A stretch of DNA of 64,000 bases from Camelus bactrianus (lineage: Eukaryota; Chordata; Mammalia; Artiodactyla; Camelidae): assembly GCF_048773025.1 (NCBI RefSeq), contig NC_133558.1, positions 39,652,501 to 39,716,500 of the forward strand, written 5' to 3'. Under the pieces are notes generated by a model that saw nothing but the letters and a program-made list of their open reading frames with translations, made no database searches and was not told the DNA's origin. The stretch's first letter is position 1. Every line of letters starts with the position of its first letter. Positions 1 through 11,503 of the stretch are shown here, one piece after another. The translations under genes were made by a program, and so were the position numbers.

Positions 1-78
1 ATCTATACTTAGTGATAATTTATTGAGCAATATTTCATTTTTAATAAAACAATTCACTGTATTTCCGTATTTCGCATC
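1..78. other. AT-rich non-repeat flank of the satellite array
   Basis: This is the only sequence in the window not built from the 19-bp unit. It has about 19 G or C in 78 bases (about 24% GC), against roughly 55% in the array that follows. The change is abrupt: the first clear unit, CACATCATGTCTCGAAGCC, begins near 80. The stretch holds runs of A and T and an AATAAA hexamer near 43, which is expected by chance in such sequence. It is too short to identify as gene, transposon or other element, and I see no open frame of note. It marks the left edge of the array. Confidence 0.85.
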
Positions 79-1429
79 CCACATCATGTCTCGAAGCCCA
101 CATCTCCCCAAGACCGCGTCATCTCCCCGAGCTCAATAATCTCCCCAAGCCCACATCATGTCACCAAGCCTGCATCATGTCTCCAAACCGACATATCCCC
201 AAGCCCACATCATCACCCCAAGCCCAATCATCTCCCCTACCACACATCATCTCACAAAGCCCAAACTTCTCCCCAAGCACACATCATGTCACCAAGTCCA
301 ATCATCTCCCAAGTTCACATATTCTCCCCAGCCCAATCATCTCCCGAAGCCCAATCATCTCCCCTAGCCCACATCATTTCCCCAAGCCCAAACATCTCCC
401 CAAGACCGCATCATTCCCGAAGCCTGCATCATCTAGCCAAGCCTGCGTCATGTCCCAAGACGGCATAATATACGCGAGCCCGAATCATTTACACAGGCCC
501 ACATCATTTCCCCAAGCCCAATCATCTCCCTAAGTCTGCATCATTTCCCAAGCCCGCATCATGGAACCGAGCCTGCATCATGTCCCCGAGACCGCATCAT
601 GTACACAGGCCCAGATCATCTGCGAAAGCCAACATGATCTCTCCAAGCCCACATCATTTCCCCAAGCCCACATCATCTCCCCAAGCCCACATCATCTCCC
701 CAAGCCAACATGATCTACCCAAGCCAACATCATCTACCCGAGCCCACATACTCTCCCCATGCCCACATCATCTCCTCAATCCCGCCTCATCTCCCCAATC
801 CCACATCATGTTTCCAGGTCCACATATCCCCAAGCTGATCTCACCACCCTAAGCCCGCATCATGTACCCAAGGACAAATGATCTCCGCAACCCCGCATGA
901 TCTCCCAAACGTCATCATTTTTTCAGGCCCACATGTCCCAAAGCCGACCTCACACCCTAAGCCCGCTTCATCTCCCTAAGCCCGCATCATGTCCCCAAGC
1001 ACACAACTCCCAAAAGGCACATAATTTCCCCGAACCTGCATCATTTCCCAAGCCCGCATCATCACTCCAAGCCTGCATCATGTTCCCAAGCCCACATCTC
1101 CACAAGCGCACATGATCTCCCCAAGCCTGCATCGTAATTTTAGGCCCAAATTTCCCCAAGCCGACCTCACCACCCTACACCTGCTTCATCTCCCCAAGCC
1201 CGCATCATATCCCCAGGCCCACATCTCCCGAAAGGCACATAATTTCTCCAAGCCTTCAACATTTCCCAATCCGACATCATCTCCCCAATCCCGCATCATG
1301 TTTCCAGGCCCACATGTCCCCAAGCTGACCTCACCACTCTAAGCTCGCATCATATCCCAAAGGTCAAATCATCTCCCCAACCCTGCATGATCTCCCAAGC
1401 CCACGTCATCTTCTAAGCCTGCATCATGT
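79..1429 (+). repeat. Proximal array segment, mosaic of modules found further in
   Basis: This first 1.35 kb is built of ordinary units but does not follow the order of the large blocks. Positions about 231-290 resemble the segment near 27,840 (CCTACC followed by a CATCATCTCA variant). Positions about 300-480 resemble about 2,580-2,800. Positions 580-852 closely match 45,073-45,345 and 49,647-49,919, with a few base differences. A T-run module (CATTTTTTCAGG) is present near 905-920. The segment is therefore a patchwork of pieces also present deeper in the array, a pattern often seen at array edges where homogenisation is weaker. No gene is seen. Confidence 0.75.
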
Positions 1430-4400
1430 CCCCAAGCCCACATCTCCCCAAGCCTACATTATCTCCCCAAGCCTCATTTTTTCAGGCCCACATGTCCCGA
1501 AGCCGACCTCACACCCTAAGCCCGCTTCATCTCCCCAAGCCCGCATCATATCCCCAGGCCCACATCTCCCGAAAGGCACATAATTTCTCCAAGCCTTCAA
1601 CATTTCCCAATCCCACATCATCTCCCCAAGCCCAATCATCTTCCCAAGCCCACATCATCTCCCGAAGCCTAATCTTCTCACCAAGCCCACATCATGTCAT
1701 CAAGCCCACATGATCTCCCCAAGTATGCATCATGTTTCCAAGCCCACATGTCCCCAAGCCGACCTCACATCCCTAAACCCGCTTCATCTCCCCAAGCCCG
1801 CATCATGTCCCCAATACCACATCTCCCAAAAGGCACATAATTTCCCCAAGACTGCATCATTTCCCAAGCACACATCATCTCCCGAAGCCCAATCATCTCC
1901 CCAAGCACACATCATGCCCTCAAGCACACATCATGTCTTCAAGCCGACATATTACTAAGCCCACATCATCTCCCCAAGCCCAATCATCTCCCCAGCTCAC
2001 ATCATTTCCCACGCACGCATCATCTAGCCAAGCTTGCATCCTGTCCCCAAGCCGGCATTATATCTGCGAGCCCGCATCATTTACACAGGAACACTTCATC
2101 TCCCCAAGCCAACATGATCTCCACAAGCCCACATCATCTCCCTGAGCCCACATAGTCTCCCCAAACCTGCATCATGTTTCCAGATCCACATGTCCCCAAG
2201 CCGACCTCACAACCCTAAGCCTGCTTCATCTCCCCAAGCCCGCATCATGTCCCCAAGCCCACATCTCCCAAAAGGCACATAATTTCCCCAAGCCTGCATC
2301 ATTTCCCAAGCCCGAATCATCTCTCCAAGCCTGCATCATGTTCCCAAGCCCACATCTCCCCAAGCGCACATTATCTCCCCAAGCTTGCATCGTGATTCCA
2401 GGCCCAAATGTTCCCAAGCCGACCTCACCACCCTACACCGGCTTCATCTCCCCAAGCCCTCACCATGTCCCCAGGCCCACATCTCTCAAAAGGCACATAA
2501 TTTCTCCAAGACTACATCATTTCCCAAACCCCCATCATCTCCCCAAGCCCAATCATCTCCCCAAGCTCACATCATCTCCCCAAGTCCAATCATCTCCCAA
2601 GTTCACATATTCTCCCCAGGCCCAATCATCTCCCCAAGCCCACATCATCTCCCCAAGCCCACATCATCTCCCGAAGCCCAATCATCTCCCCTAGCCCACA
2701 TCATTTCCCCAAGCCCAATCATCTCCCCAAGACCGCATCATTCCCAAAGCCTGCATCATCTAGCCAAGACTGCGTCATGTCCCAAGACGGCATAATATCC
2801 GCGAGCCCGAATCATTTACACAGGCCCACATCATTTCCCCAAGACCAATCATCTCCCTAAGTCCGCATCATTTCCCAAGCCCGCGTCATGTAACCGAGCC
2901 TGCATCATGTCCCCAAGACCACATCATGTACACAGGCCCAGATCATCTCCAAAAGCCAACATGATCTCTCCAAGCCCACATCATCTCCCCAAGCCCACAT
3001 CATCTCCCCAAGCCCACATCATCTCCCCAAACCCAATCATCTCCCCAAGTCCGCATCATGTCCACAAGCCCACATCTCCCAAAAGGCACATACTTTCCCC
3101 AAGCCTGCATCATTTCCCAAGCCCGCATCATGTCCCCAATACCACATCTCCCAAAAGGCACATAATTTCCCCAAGCCTGCATCATTTCCCAAGCCCACGT
3201 CATCTCCCCAAGCCCACATCATCTCCTCAAGCCCACATCATCTCCCGAAGAGCAATCTTCTCCCCAAGCCCACATAATGTCTCCAAGCTGACATATCTCT
3301 AAGCACACACCATCTCCCCAAGCCCACATCATCGCCCCAAGCCCAATCATTTCCCCAAGCCCTAATCATTTCCCAAGCCCGCATCATCTAGCCAAGGCTG
3401 CGTCATGTCCCCAAGCCAGCATAATATCCATGAGCCCGCATCATGTTTCCAGGCCCACATGTCCCCAAACAGACCTCACCACCCTAAGCCCGCATCATGT
3501 CCTCAAGGACAAATCATCTCCTCAACCCCACATGATCTCCCAAGCCCACGTCATCTCCTAAGTCCACATCATCTCCATCAGCCTTAAGCATATCCGCAAG
3601 AAGGCGTCATCACCCCAAGCCTGAGTGATCTCCACAGCCCAATCATCTGACCAAGCCCACATCATCTCCCGAAGCCTAGTCTTCTCACCAAGCCCACATC
3701 GTGTCATCAAGCCCACATGATCTCCCCAAGTATGCATCATGTTTCCAAGCCCACATGTCCCCAAGCCGACCTCACATCCCTAAACCTGCTTCATCTCCCT
3801 AAGCCCGCATCATGTCCAAAAGCCCGCATCTCCCAAAAGGCACATACTTTCCCCAACCCTGCATCATTTCCCAAGCCCGCATCATTTCCCCAATACCACA
3901 TCTCCCAAAAGGCACATAATTTCCCCAAGCCTGCATCATTTCCAAAGCCCGCATCATCTCCCCAAGCCCAATCATCTCCCCAAGACCACATCAGCACCCC
4001 AAGCCCAATCATGTCCCCAAGCCCACATCATCTCCCGAAGAGCAATCTTCTCCCCAAGCCCACATAATGTCTCCAAGCTGACATATCTCTAAGCACACAC
4101 CATCTCCCCAAGCCCACATCATCGCCCCAAGCCCGCATTATCTCCCCGAGCCCACATCATCTCCCCAAGCCCGCATTCATTCCCCAAGCGTGCATCATTT
4201 TCAAAGCCCACATCATCTCCCCAAACCACCATGATCTCCCCAAGTCCACATAAACTCCCCAAGCCCAATTATCTCCCCAGCCCACATCATTTCCCAAGCC
4301 CGCATCATCTTCCCAAGCGCAATCACCTCCCCAATCCTGCATCATATATCCAGGCCATCTTGTCCCCAAGCTGATCTCACCACCCTAAGCCCGCATCATG

Positions 4401-5914
4401 TCCCCAAGGACAAAACATCTCCGCAACCCTGCATGATCTCCCAAGCCCACGTCATCTCCTAAGCCTGCATCATGTCCCCAAGCCCACATCTCCCCAAGCC
4501 TACATTATCTCCCCAAGCCTCATTTTTTCAGGCCCACATGTCCCGAAGCCGACCTCACACCCTCAGCCCGCTTCATCTCCCTAAGCCTGCATCATGTCCA
4601 CAAGCCCACATCTCCCAAAAGGCATATAATTTCAACAAGCCTGCATCATTTCTCAAGCCCTCATCATCTCCGCAAGCCCAATCAACTCCCCAAGCCCACA
4701 TCATCTCGCCAAGCCAACATCATCTCCCCAAGCCCAATCAACTCCCCAAGCCCAATCAACTCCCCAAGCCCACATCATCTCCCCAAGACCAATCATCTCC
4801 CCAAGTGCACATCATCTCCCGAAGCCCAGTCTTCTCGCGAAGCCTACATAATGTCATCAAGCACACATCATGTCTCCAAGCAAACATATCTGTAAGCCCA
4901 TATCATGTCCCCAAGAAAACATGATCTCCCCAAGTCCACATCATCTCCCCAAGCACACATCATCTCCCCAAGACAACATGATCTACCCAAGCCCACATAC
5001 TCTCCCCATGCCCACATCATCTCCTCAAGCCCACCTCATCTCCCCAATCCCGCATCATGTTTCCAGGCCCACATGTCCCCAAGCTGATCTCACCACCCTA
5101 AGCCCACATCATGTACCCAAGGACAAATCATCTCCGCAACCCTGCATGATCTCCCAAACCTCATCATTTTTTCAGGCCCACATGTCCCGAAGCCAACCTC
5201 ACACCCTAAGCCCGCTTCATCTCCCTAAGCCCGCATCATGTCCACAAGCCCACATCTCCCAAAAGGCACGTAATTTCCCCAAACCTGCATCATTTCCAAA
5301 GCCCGCTTCATCTCCCCAAGCCCAATCATCTCCCCAAGCCCACATCAGCACCCCAAGCCCAATCATCTCCCCAAGCCCACATCATCTCCCGAAGAGCAAT
5401 CTTCTTCCCAAGCCCACATGATGTCTCCAAGCTGACATGTCTCTAAGCACGCACCATCTCCCCAAGCCCAAATCATCGCCCGAAGCCCGCATTATCTCCC
5501 CGAGCCCACATCATCTCCCCAAGCCCGCATACATTCCCCAAGCGTGCATCATTTTCAAAGCCCACATCATCTCCCCGAGCCCACATAGTCTCCACAAGCC
5601 CACATCATCTCCCCAATCCCACATCATCTCCCCAAGCCCACACCATGTTTCCAGGCCCACATGTCCCCAAGCTGATCTCACCACCCTAAGACCGCATCAT
5701 GTCCCCAAGGACAAATCATCTCCGCAACACCGCATGATCTCCCAAGCCCACATCATCTCCTAAGCCCGCATCATCTCCCTGAGCCTCCAGCATATCCGCA
5801 AGAAGGCGTCATCACCCCAAGCCTGACTGATCTCCCACAGCCCAATCATCTCCCCAAGCCCGCATCATCTCTCCAAGCCCACGTCATCTCCCTGATCCCG
5901 TGTCGTGTCCCTGA

Positions 5915-5934
5915 GCCGGCATCATGTCCCAGAG
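5915..5934 (+). repeat. Recombination junction removing 849 bp relative to U2
   Basis: The 20-mer GCCGGCATCATGTCCCAGAG occurs once here. In U2 it occurs twice, at 27,495 and 28,344, exactly 849 bp apart. Sequence to the left of this site follows the first U2 copy (CCTGATCCCGTGTCGTGTCCC upstream) and sequence to the right follows the second (AACTCAAGTCATG downstream). This is the product expected from exchange between the two 20-mers, either a deletion in U1 or the reciprocal duplication in the U2 lineage. The direction cannot be decided from the window alone. Confidence 0.85.
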
Positions 5935-6345
5935 AACTCAAGTCATGTCTGCAAGCCCGAGAAATATCTGTAAGCCCACTTCAACTCCCCGAGCCCCCAT
6001 CATCTCCACGAGCCCATGTCATCTCCACAAGCCCAGGTCATCTCCCTCAGCCCGCGTCATCTCCCAGAGCCCACGTCATCTCCTCGAGCCAACACCTCCC
6101 CAAGCCCGAATCATCTCTACAAGCCCACATCTTTCTAAACCTACATCTTCCAAATCCCACATCAGCTCTCCAAGTCCACGTAACTCCCTGAACCTGTGTT
6201 GTGTCCCGGAGCTGGCGTCATATCCAGAGCACGTGTCGTGTCAGTCAGCCCACGTCATATCCACAAGCCCGATAAATGTCTGCGAGCCTGCGTCATCTCC
6301 CCGAGCCCGTGTCATATCCCAGAGCCACAATCAAATTCTCTAGCC
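5924..6345 (+). repeat. CpG-rich diverged module, first copy
   Basis: This roughly 420-bp module consists of units far from the consensus, with many CpG-bearing forms such as CCCGCGTCATC, CCCCGAGCCCGTGTC and GAGCACGTGTCGTG. Full copies lie at 12,524-12,945 (offset 6,600), 28,353-28,773, 39,197-39,617 and 56,754-57,174. A version cut short is at 16,272-16,465. A related but distinct module is at 32,160-32,750. The open frame across it (about 140 codons) is repeat-derived: Pro/Ser/His-rich with no recognisable domain. I interpret it as an older or less decayed form of the array; no function can be assigned. Confidence 0.8.
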
Positions 6346-9016
6346 CGCATCATCTCCCCAAGCTCACATCTCCCCAAGACCATATCTCCCCAAGCCCGCA
6401 ACATCTCCCCAAGCCGGCATCATGTCCCCAAGCCCACATCTCCCCAAGGACACATTATCTCACCAAGCCTGCATCATGTTTCCAGGCCCACATGTCCCCA
6501 AGCCGACCTCACGACACAAAGCCCGCTTCATCTCCCCTAGCCCACATCATTTCCCCAAGCCCAAACATCTCCCCAGCCCACATCATTTCCCAACCACGCA
6601 TCATCTAGCCGAGCCTGCGTCATGTCCCCAAGCCGGCATTATATCCACGAGCCCGCATGTTTTACACAGGACCACTTCATCTCCCCAAGCCAACATGATC
6701 TCCCCAAGCCCACATAGTCTCCTTAGGTCCACATCATCTCCCCAAGCCCGCATCATCTCCTCAAGCCCGCCTCATCTCCCCAATCCCGCATCATGTTTCC
6801 AGGCCCACATGTCCCCAAGCTGATCTCACCACCCTAAGCCCGCATCATGTCCCCAAGGACAAATCTCCGCAACCCCGCATGATCTCCCAAGCCCACGTCA
6901 TCTCCTAGCCCGCATCACCTCCCTGAGCCTGCAGCATATCCGCAACAACGCTTCATCACCCCAAGACCGAGTCATCTCCCACAGCTCAATCATCTCCCCA
7001 AGCCTGCATTATCTCCCCTAAGCCTGCATCATGTCCCCAAGCCAACATCTCCCCAAGCCCACATTATCTCCCCAAGCCTCATATTTTCAGGCCCACATGT
7101 CCCGAAGCCGACCTCACACCCTAAGCTCGCTTCAACTCCCTAAGCCTGCATCATGTGCACAAGCCCACATCTCCCAAAACGCATATAATTTCCCCAAGCC
7201 TGCATCATTTCCCAAGCCCTCATCATCTCCCCAAGCCCAATCAACTCCCCAAGCACACATCATCTCGCCAAGCCAACATCATCTCCCCAAGCCCAATCAA
7301 CTCCCCAAGCCCACAACATCTCCCCAAGCCCAATCATCTCCCCAAGTTCACATCATGTCCCAAAGCCCAGTCTTCTCCCCAAGCCTACATAAAGTCATCA
7401 AGCACACATCATGTCTCTAAGCAAACATATCTCTAAGCCCACATCATGTCCCCAAGCCAACATGATCTCCCCAAGTCCACAGCATCTCCCCAAGCCCAAT
7501 CATTTCCCCAAGCCCGCATCATTTCCCAAGCCCGCCACATCTAGCCGAGCCTGCGTCATATCAACAAACCGGCGTAATATCCGCGAGACCGCATCATTTA
7601 CACAGGACCACTTCATCTCCAAAAGCCAACATGATCTCCAAAAGCCCACATCATCTCCCCAAGCCCACATAGTCTCCCAAGCCTGCATCATGTTTCCAGG
7701 TCCACATGTCCCCAAGCCGACCTCAGAACCCTAAGCCCGCTTCATCTCCCCAAGGCCGCTTCATGTCCCCAAGCCCACATCTCCCAAAAGGCACATAATT
7801 TCCCTGAGCCTGCATCATTTCCCAAGCCCACATCTCCACAAGCGCACATTATCTCCTCAAGCCTGCATCGTAATTCCAGGCCCAAATTTCCCCAAGCCGA
7901 CCTCACCACCATACACCTGCTTCATCTCCCCAAGCCCGCATCATGTCCCCAGGCCCACATCTCCCGAAAGGCACATAATTTCTCCAAGCCTTCAACATCT
8001 CCCAATCCCACAGCATCTCCCCAAGCCCAATCATCTTCCCAAGCCCACATCATCTCCCGAAGCCTAATCTTCTCACCAAGCCCACATCATGTCATCAAGC
8101 CCACATGATCTCCCCAAGTATGCATCATGTTTCCAAGCCCACATGTCCCCAAGCCGACCTCACATCCCTAAACCCGCTTCATCTCCCCAAGCCCGCATCA
8201 TGTCCACAAGCCCACATCTACCAAAAGGCACATAATTTGCTCAAGCCTGCATCATTTCCCAAGCCCGCATCATGTCCCCAATACCACATCTCCTAAAAGG
8301 CACATAATTTCCCCAAGACAGCATCATTTCCCAAGCACACATCATCTCCCCAAGCCCAATCATCTCCCCATCTCACATCATCTCCCGAAGCCCAATCATC
8401 TCCCCAAGCCCACATCATGCCCTCAAGCACACATCATGCCTTCAAGCCGACATATTACTAAGCCCACATCATCTCCCCAAACCACCATGATCTCCCCAAG
8501 CCCACATCATCTCCCCAAGCCCAATCATCTCCCCAGCCCACATCATTTCCCACGCCCGCATCATTTAGCCGAGCTTGCGTCATGTCCCCAAGCCGGCATT
8601 ATATCCGCGAGCCCGCATCATTTACACAGGAACACTTCATCTCCCCAAGCCAACATGATCTCCACATCCCACATCATCTCCCCGTGCCCACATAGTCTCC
8701 CCAAGCCTGCATCATTTTCCAGATCCACATGTCCCCAAGCCGACCTCACAACCCTAAGCCCGCTTCATTTCCCCAAGCCCGCATCATCTCCCCAAGCCCG
8801 CATCATTTCCCCAAGCCCACATCTCCCAAAAGGCACATAATTTCCCCAAGCCTGCATCATTTCCAAAGCCCGCACCATCTCCCCAAGCCCAATCATCTCC
8901 CCAAGCTCACATCATCTCCCCAAGTCCAATCATCTCCCCTAGCCCACATCATTTCTCCAAGCCCAATCATCTCTCCTAACCCACATCATTTCCCCAAGCC
9001 CAATCATCTCCCCAAG

Positions 9017-11439
9017 ACCGCATCATTCCCAAAGCCTGCATCATCTAGCCAAGCCTGCGTCATGTCCCAAGACGGCATAATATCCATGAGCCCGAATCAT
9101 TTACACAGGCTCACATCATTTCCCCAAGCCCAATCATCTCCCTAAGTCTGCATCATTTCCCAAGCCCGCATCATGTAACCGAGCATGCATCATGTCCCCG
9201 AGACCGCATCATGTACACAGGCCCAGATCATCTCCAAACGCCAACATCATCTCCCCAAGCCCACATCATCTCCCCAAGCCAACATGATCTACCCAAGCCC
9301 ACATCATCTCCCCGAGCCCACATACTCTCCCCATGCCCACATCATCTCCTCAAGCCCGCCTCATCTCCCCAATCCCGCATCATGTTTCCAGGCCCATATG
9401 TCCCCAAGATGATCTCACCACCCTAAGCCCGCATCATGTACCCAAGGACAAATCATCTCCGCAACCCCGCATGATCTCCCAGCCTCATCATTTTTTCAGG
9501 TCCACATGTCCCGAAGCCAACTTCACACCCAAGCCCGTTTCATCTCTCTAAGCCCGCATCATGTCCACAAGCCCACATCTCCCAAAAGGCACATAATTTC
9601 CCCAAGACTGCATCATTTCCAAAGCCCGCATCATCTCCCCAAGCCAGATCATCTCCGCAAGCCCACATCATCTCCCCAAGCCCAATCATCTCCCCAAGCC
9701 CACATCAGCACCCCAAGCCCAATCATCTCCCCAAGCCCACATCAGCACCCCAAGCCCAATCATCTCCCCAAGCCCACATCATTTCCCGAAGAGCAATCTT
9801 CTCCTCAAGCCCACATAATGTCTCCAAGCTGACATATCTCTAAGCACACACCATCTCCCCAAGCCCACATCATCGCCCCAAGCCCAATCATTTCCCCAAG
9901 CCCTAATCATTTCCCAAGCCCGCATCATCTAGCCAAGGCTGCGTCATGTCCCCAAGCCAGCATAATATCCACGACCCGCATCATTTACACAAGCCCACAT
10001 CATCACCCCAAGCGATCTTGATCTCCCCAAGCCCACATCATCTCCACAAGCACACATAGTCTCCCTGAGCCCACATCATCTCCCCAAGCCCAATCATCTC
10101 CCCAAGCCCACATCATCTCCCGAAGCACAATCATCTCCACAAGCGCACATCATGTGCTCAAGCAAACATCATGTCTCCAAGCTGACATATCTCTAAGACC
10201 ACATCATCTCCCCAAGCCTCCATGATCTCCCCAAGCCGACATCAACTCCCCAAGCCCAATCATCTCCCCAGCCCACATCATTTCCCAAGCTCGCATCATC
10301 TTCCCAAGCCCAATCATCTCCCCAAGCTCACATCATCTCCCCATGCCCGCCTCATCTCCCCAATCCTGCATCATATATCCAGGCCCAGATGTCCCCAAGC
10401 TGATCCTACCACCCTAAGACCGCATCATGTACCCAAGGACAAATCATCTCCGCAACCACGCATGATCTCCCAAGCCCACGTCATCTCCTAAGCACGCATC
10501 ATCTCCCTGAGCCTGCAGCATATCCGTAATACCGCTTCATCACCCCAAGACCGAGTCATCTCCCACTGCTCAATCATCTCCCCAAGCCCGCATTATCTCC
10601 TCAAGCCTGCATCATGTCCCCAGGCCCACATCTCCCCAAGCCTACATTATCTCCCCAAGCCTCATTTTTTCAGGCCCACATGTCCCGAAGCCGAACTCAC
10701 ACCCTAAGCCCGCTTCAACTCCCTAAGCCTGCATCATGTCCACAAGCCCACATCTCCCAAAACGCATATAATTTCCCCAAGCCAGCATCATTTCCCAAGC
10801 CCGCCTCATGTAGCCGAGCCTGCGTCATGTCAACAAACCGTCGTAATATCCACGAGTCCGCATCATTTACACAGGACTTCATCTCCAAAAGCCAACATGA
10901 TCTCCACAAGCCCACATCAGCTCTCCAAGCCAAAATGATCTCCCCAAGCCCACATCATCTCCCCAAGCCCACATAGTCTCCCAAGCCTGCATCATGTTTC
11001 CAGGTCCACATGTCCCCAAGCCGACCTCACAACCCTAAGCCCGCTTCATCTCCCCAAGCCCGCATCATGTCCCCAAGCCAACATCTCCCAAAAGGCACAT
11101 AATTTCCCCGAGCCTGCATCATTTCGCAAGCCGACATCATCTGCCCAAGCCCAATCATCTCCCCAAGCTCACATCATCTCCCCACACCCAATCATCTCCC
11201 CAAGCCCACATCATCTCCCGAAGCACAATCATCTCCACAAGCGCACATCATGTGCTCAAGCAAACATCATGTCTCCAAGCTGACATATCTCTAAGACCAC
11301 ATCATCTCCCCAAACCACCATGATCTCCCCAGCCCACATCATTTCCCAAGCCCGCATCATCTTCCCAAGCGCAATCACCTCCCCAATCCTGCATCATATA
11401 TCCAGGCCCACTTGTCCCCAAGCTGATCTCACCACCCTA
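9017..11439 (+). repeat. 'Y tail' following U1, alternative continuation of the higher-order unit
   Basis: At 9,017 the array leaves the sequence shared with U2 and U3 (which continue at 31,445 and 42,289) and follows a different module order. The same order recurs at 59,846-62,235 after U4, at offset 50,829 falling to 50,793 and 50,796. The main offset step comes from about two extra units near 9,700-9,760, where a unit pair containing CACATCAGCACCCCAAGCCC is repeated once more than in the right copy. Two continuations of the same block therefore coexist, here called X (U2, U3) and Y (U1, U4). No gene is seen. Confidence 0.85.
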
Positions 11440-11503
11440 AGACCGCATCATGTCCCCAAGGACAAATCATCTCCCCAACACCGCATGATCTCCCAAGCCC
11501 ACA

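Larger units (their letters stand above)
1430..9016 (+). repeat. Block U1: older, shorter relative of the 10.8-kb higher-order unit
   Basis: Module order follows block U2 (from about 23,561 to 31,444), but with indels that shift the offset in steps: 22,131 near 1,710; 22,169 near 2,385; 21,654 near 4,472; 21,580 near 4,870; 22,429 near 6,276; 22,390 near 7,031; 22,428 near 8,105-9,016. Several steps equal 38 bp, two basic units. The largest late step, 849 bp, lies near 5,915-5,934 and is listed separately. Around 3,200-3,880 the order instead follows 44,000-44,640 (offset 40,767), so the block is itself a mosaic. Base differences from U2 are more frequent than between U2, U3 and U4, so this copy separated earlier. 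The match to U2 stops exactly at 9,017. Confidence 0.85.

Noticed and set aside
1-78. Polyadenylation signal or promoter in the left flank
   Set aside because: AATAAA and TATA-like strings are expected in 76% AT sequence, and nothing else supports a transcript.
580-852. Many shorter + strand open frames of 60-183 codons
   Set aside because: The consensus lacks + strand stops, so open frames of this size are expected by chance in any such array. They start at arbitrary ATG, GTG or similar codons within units.
3791-4012. - strand open frames rich in Trp, Gly and Asp
   Set aside because: They are the complement of the repeat, ending regularly at a TGA made by the ATCATCT core. They show no family resemblance and no conservation separate from the DNA repeat.
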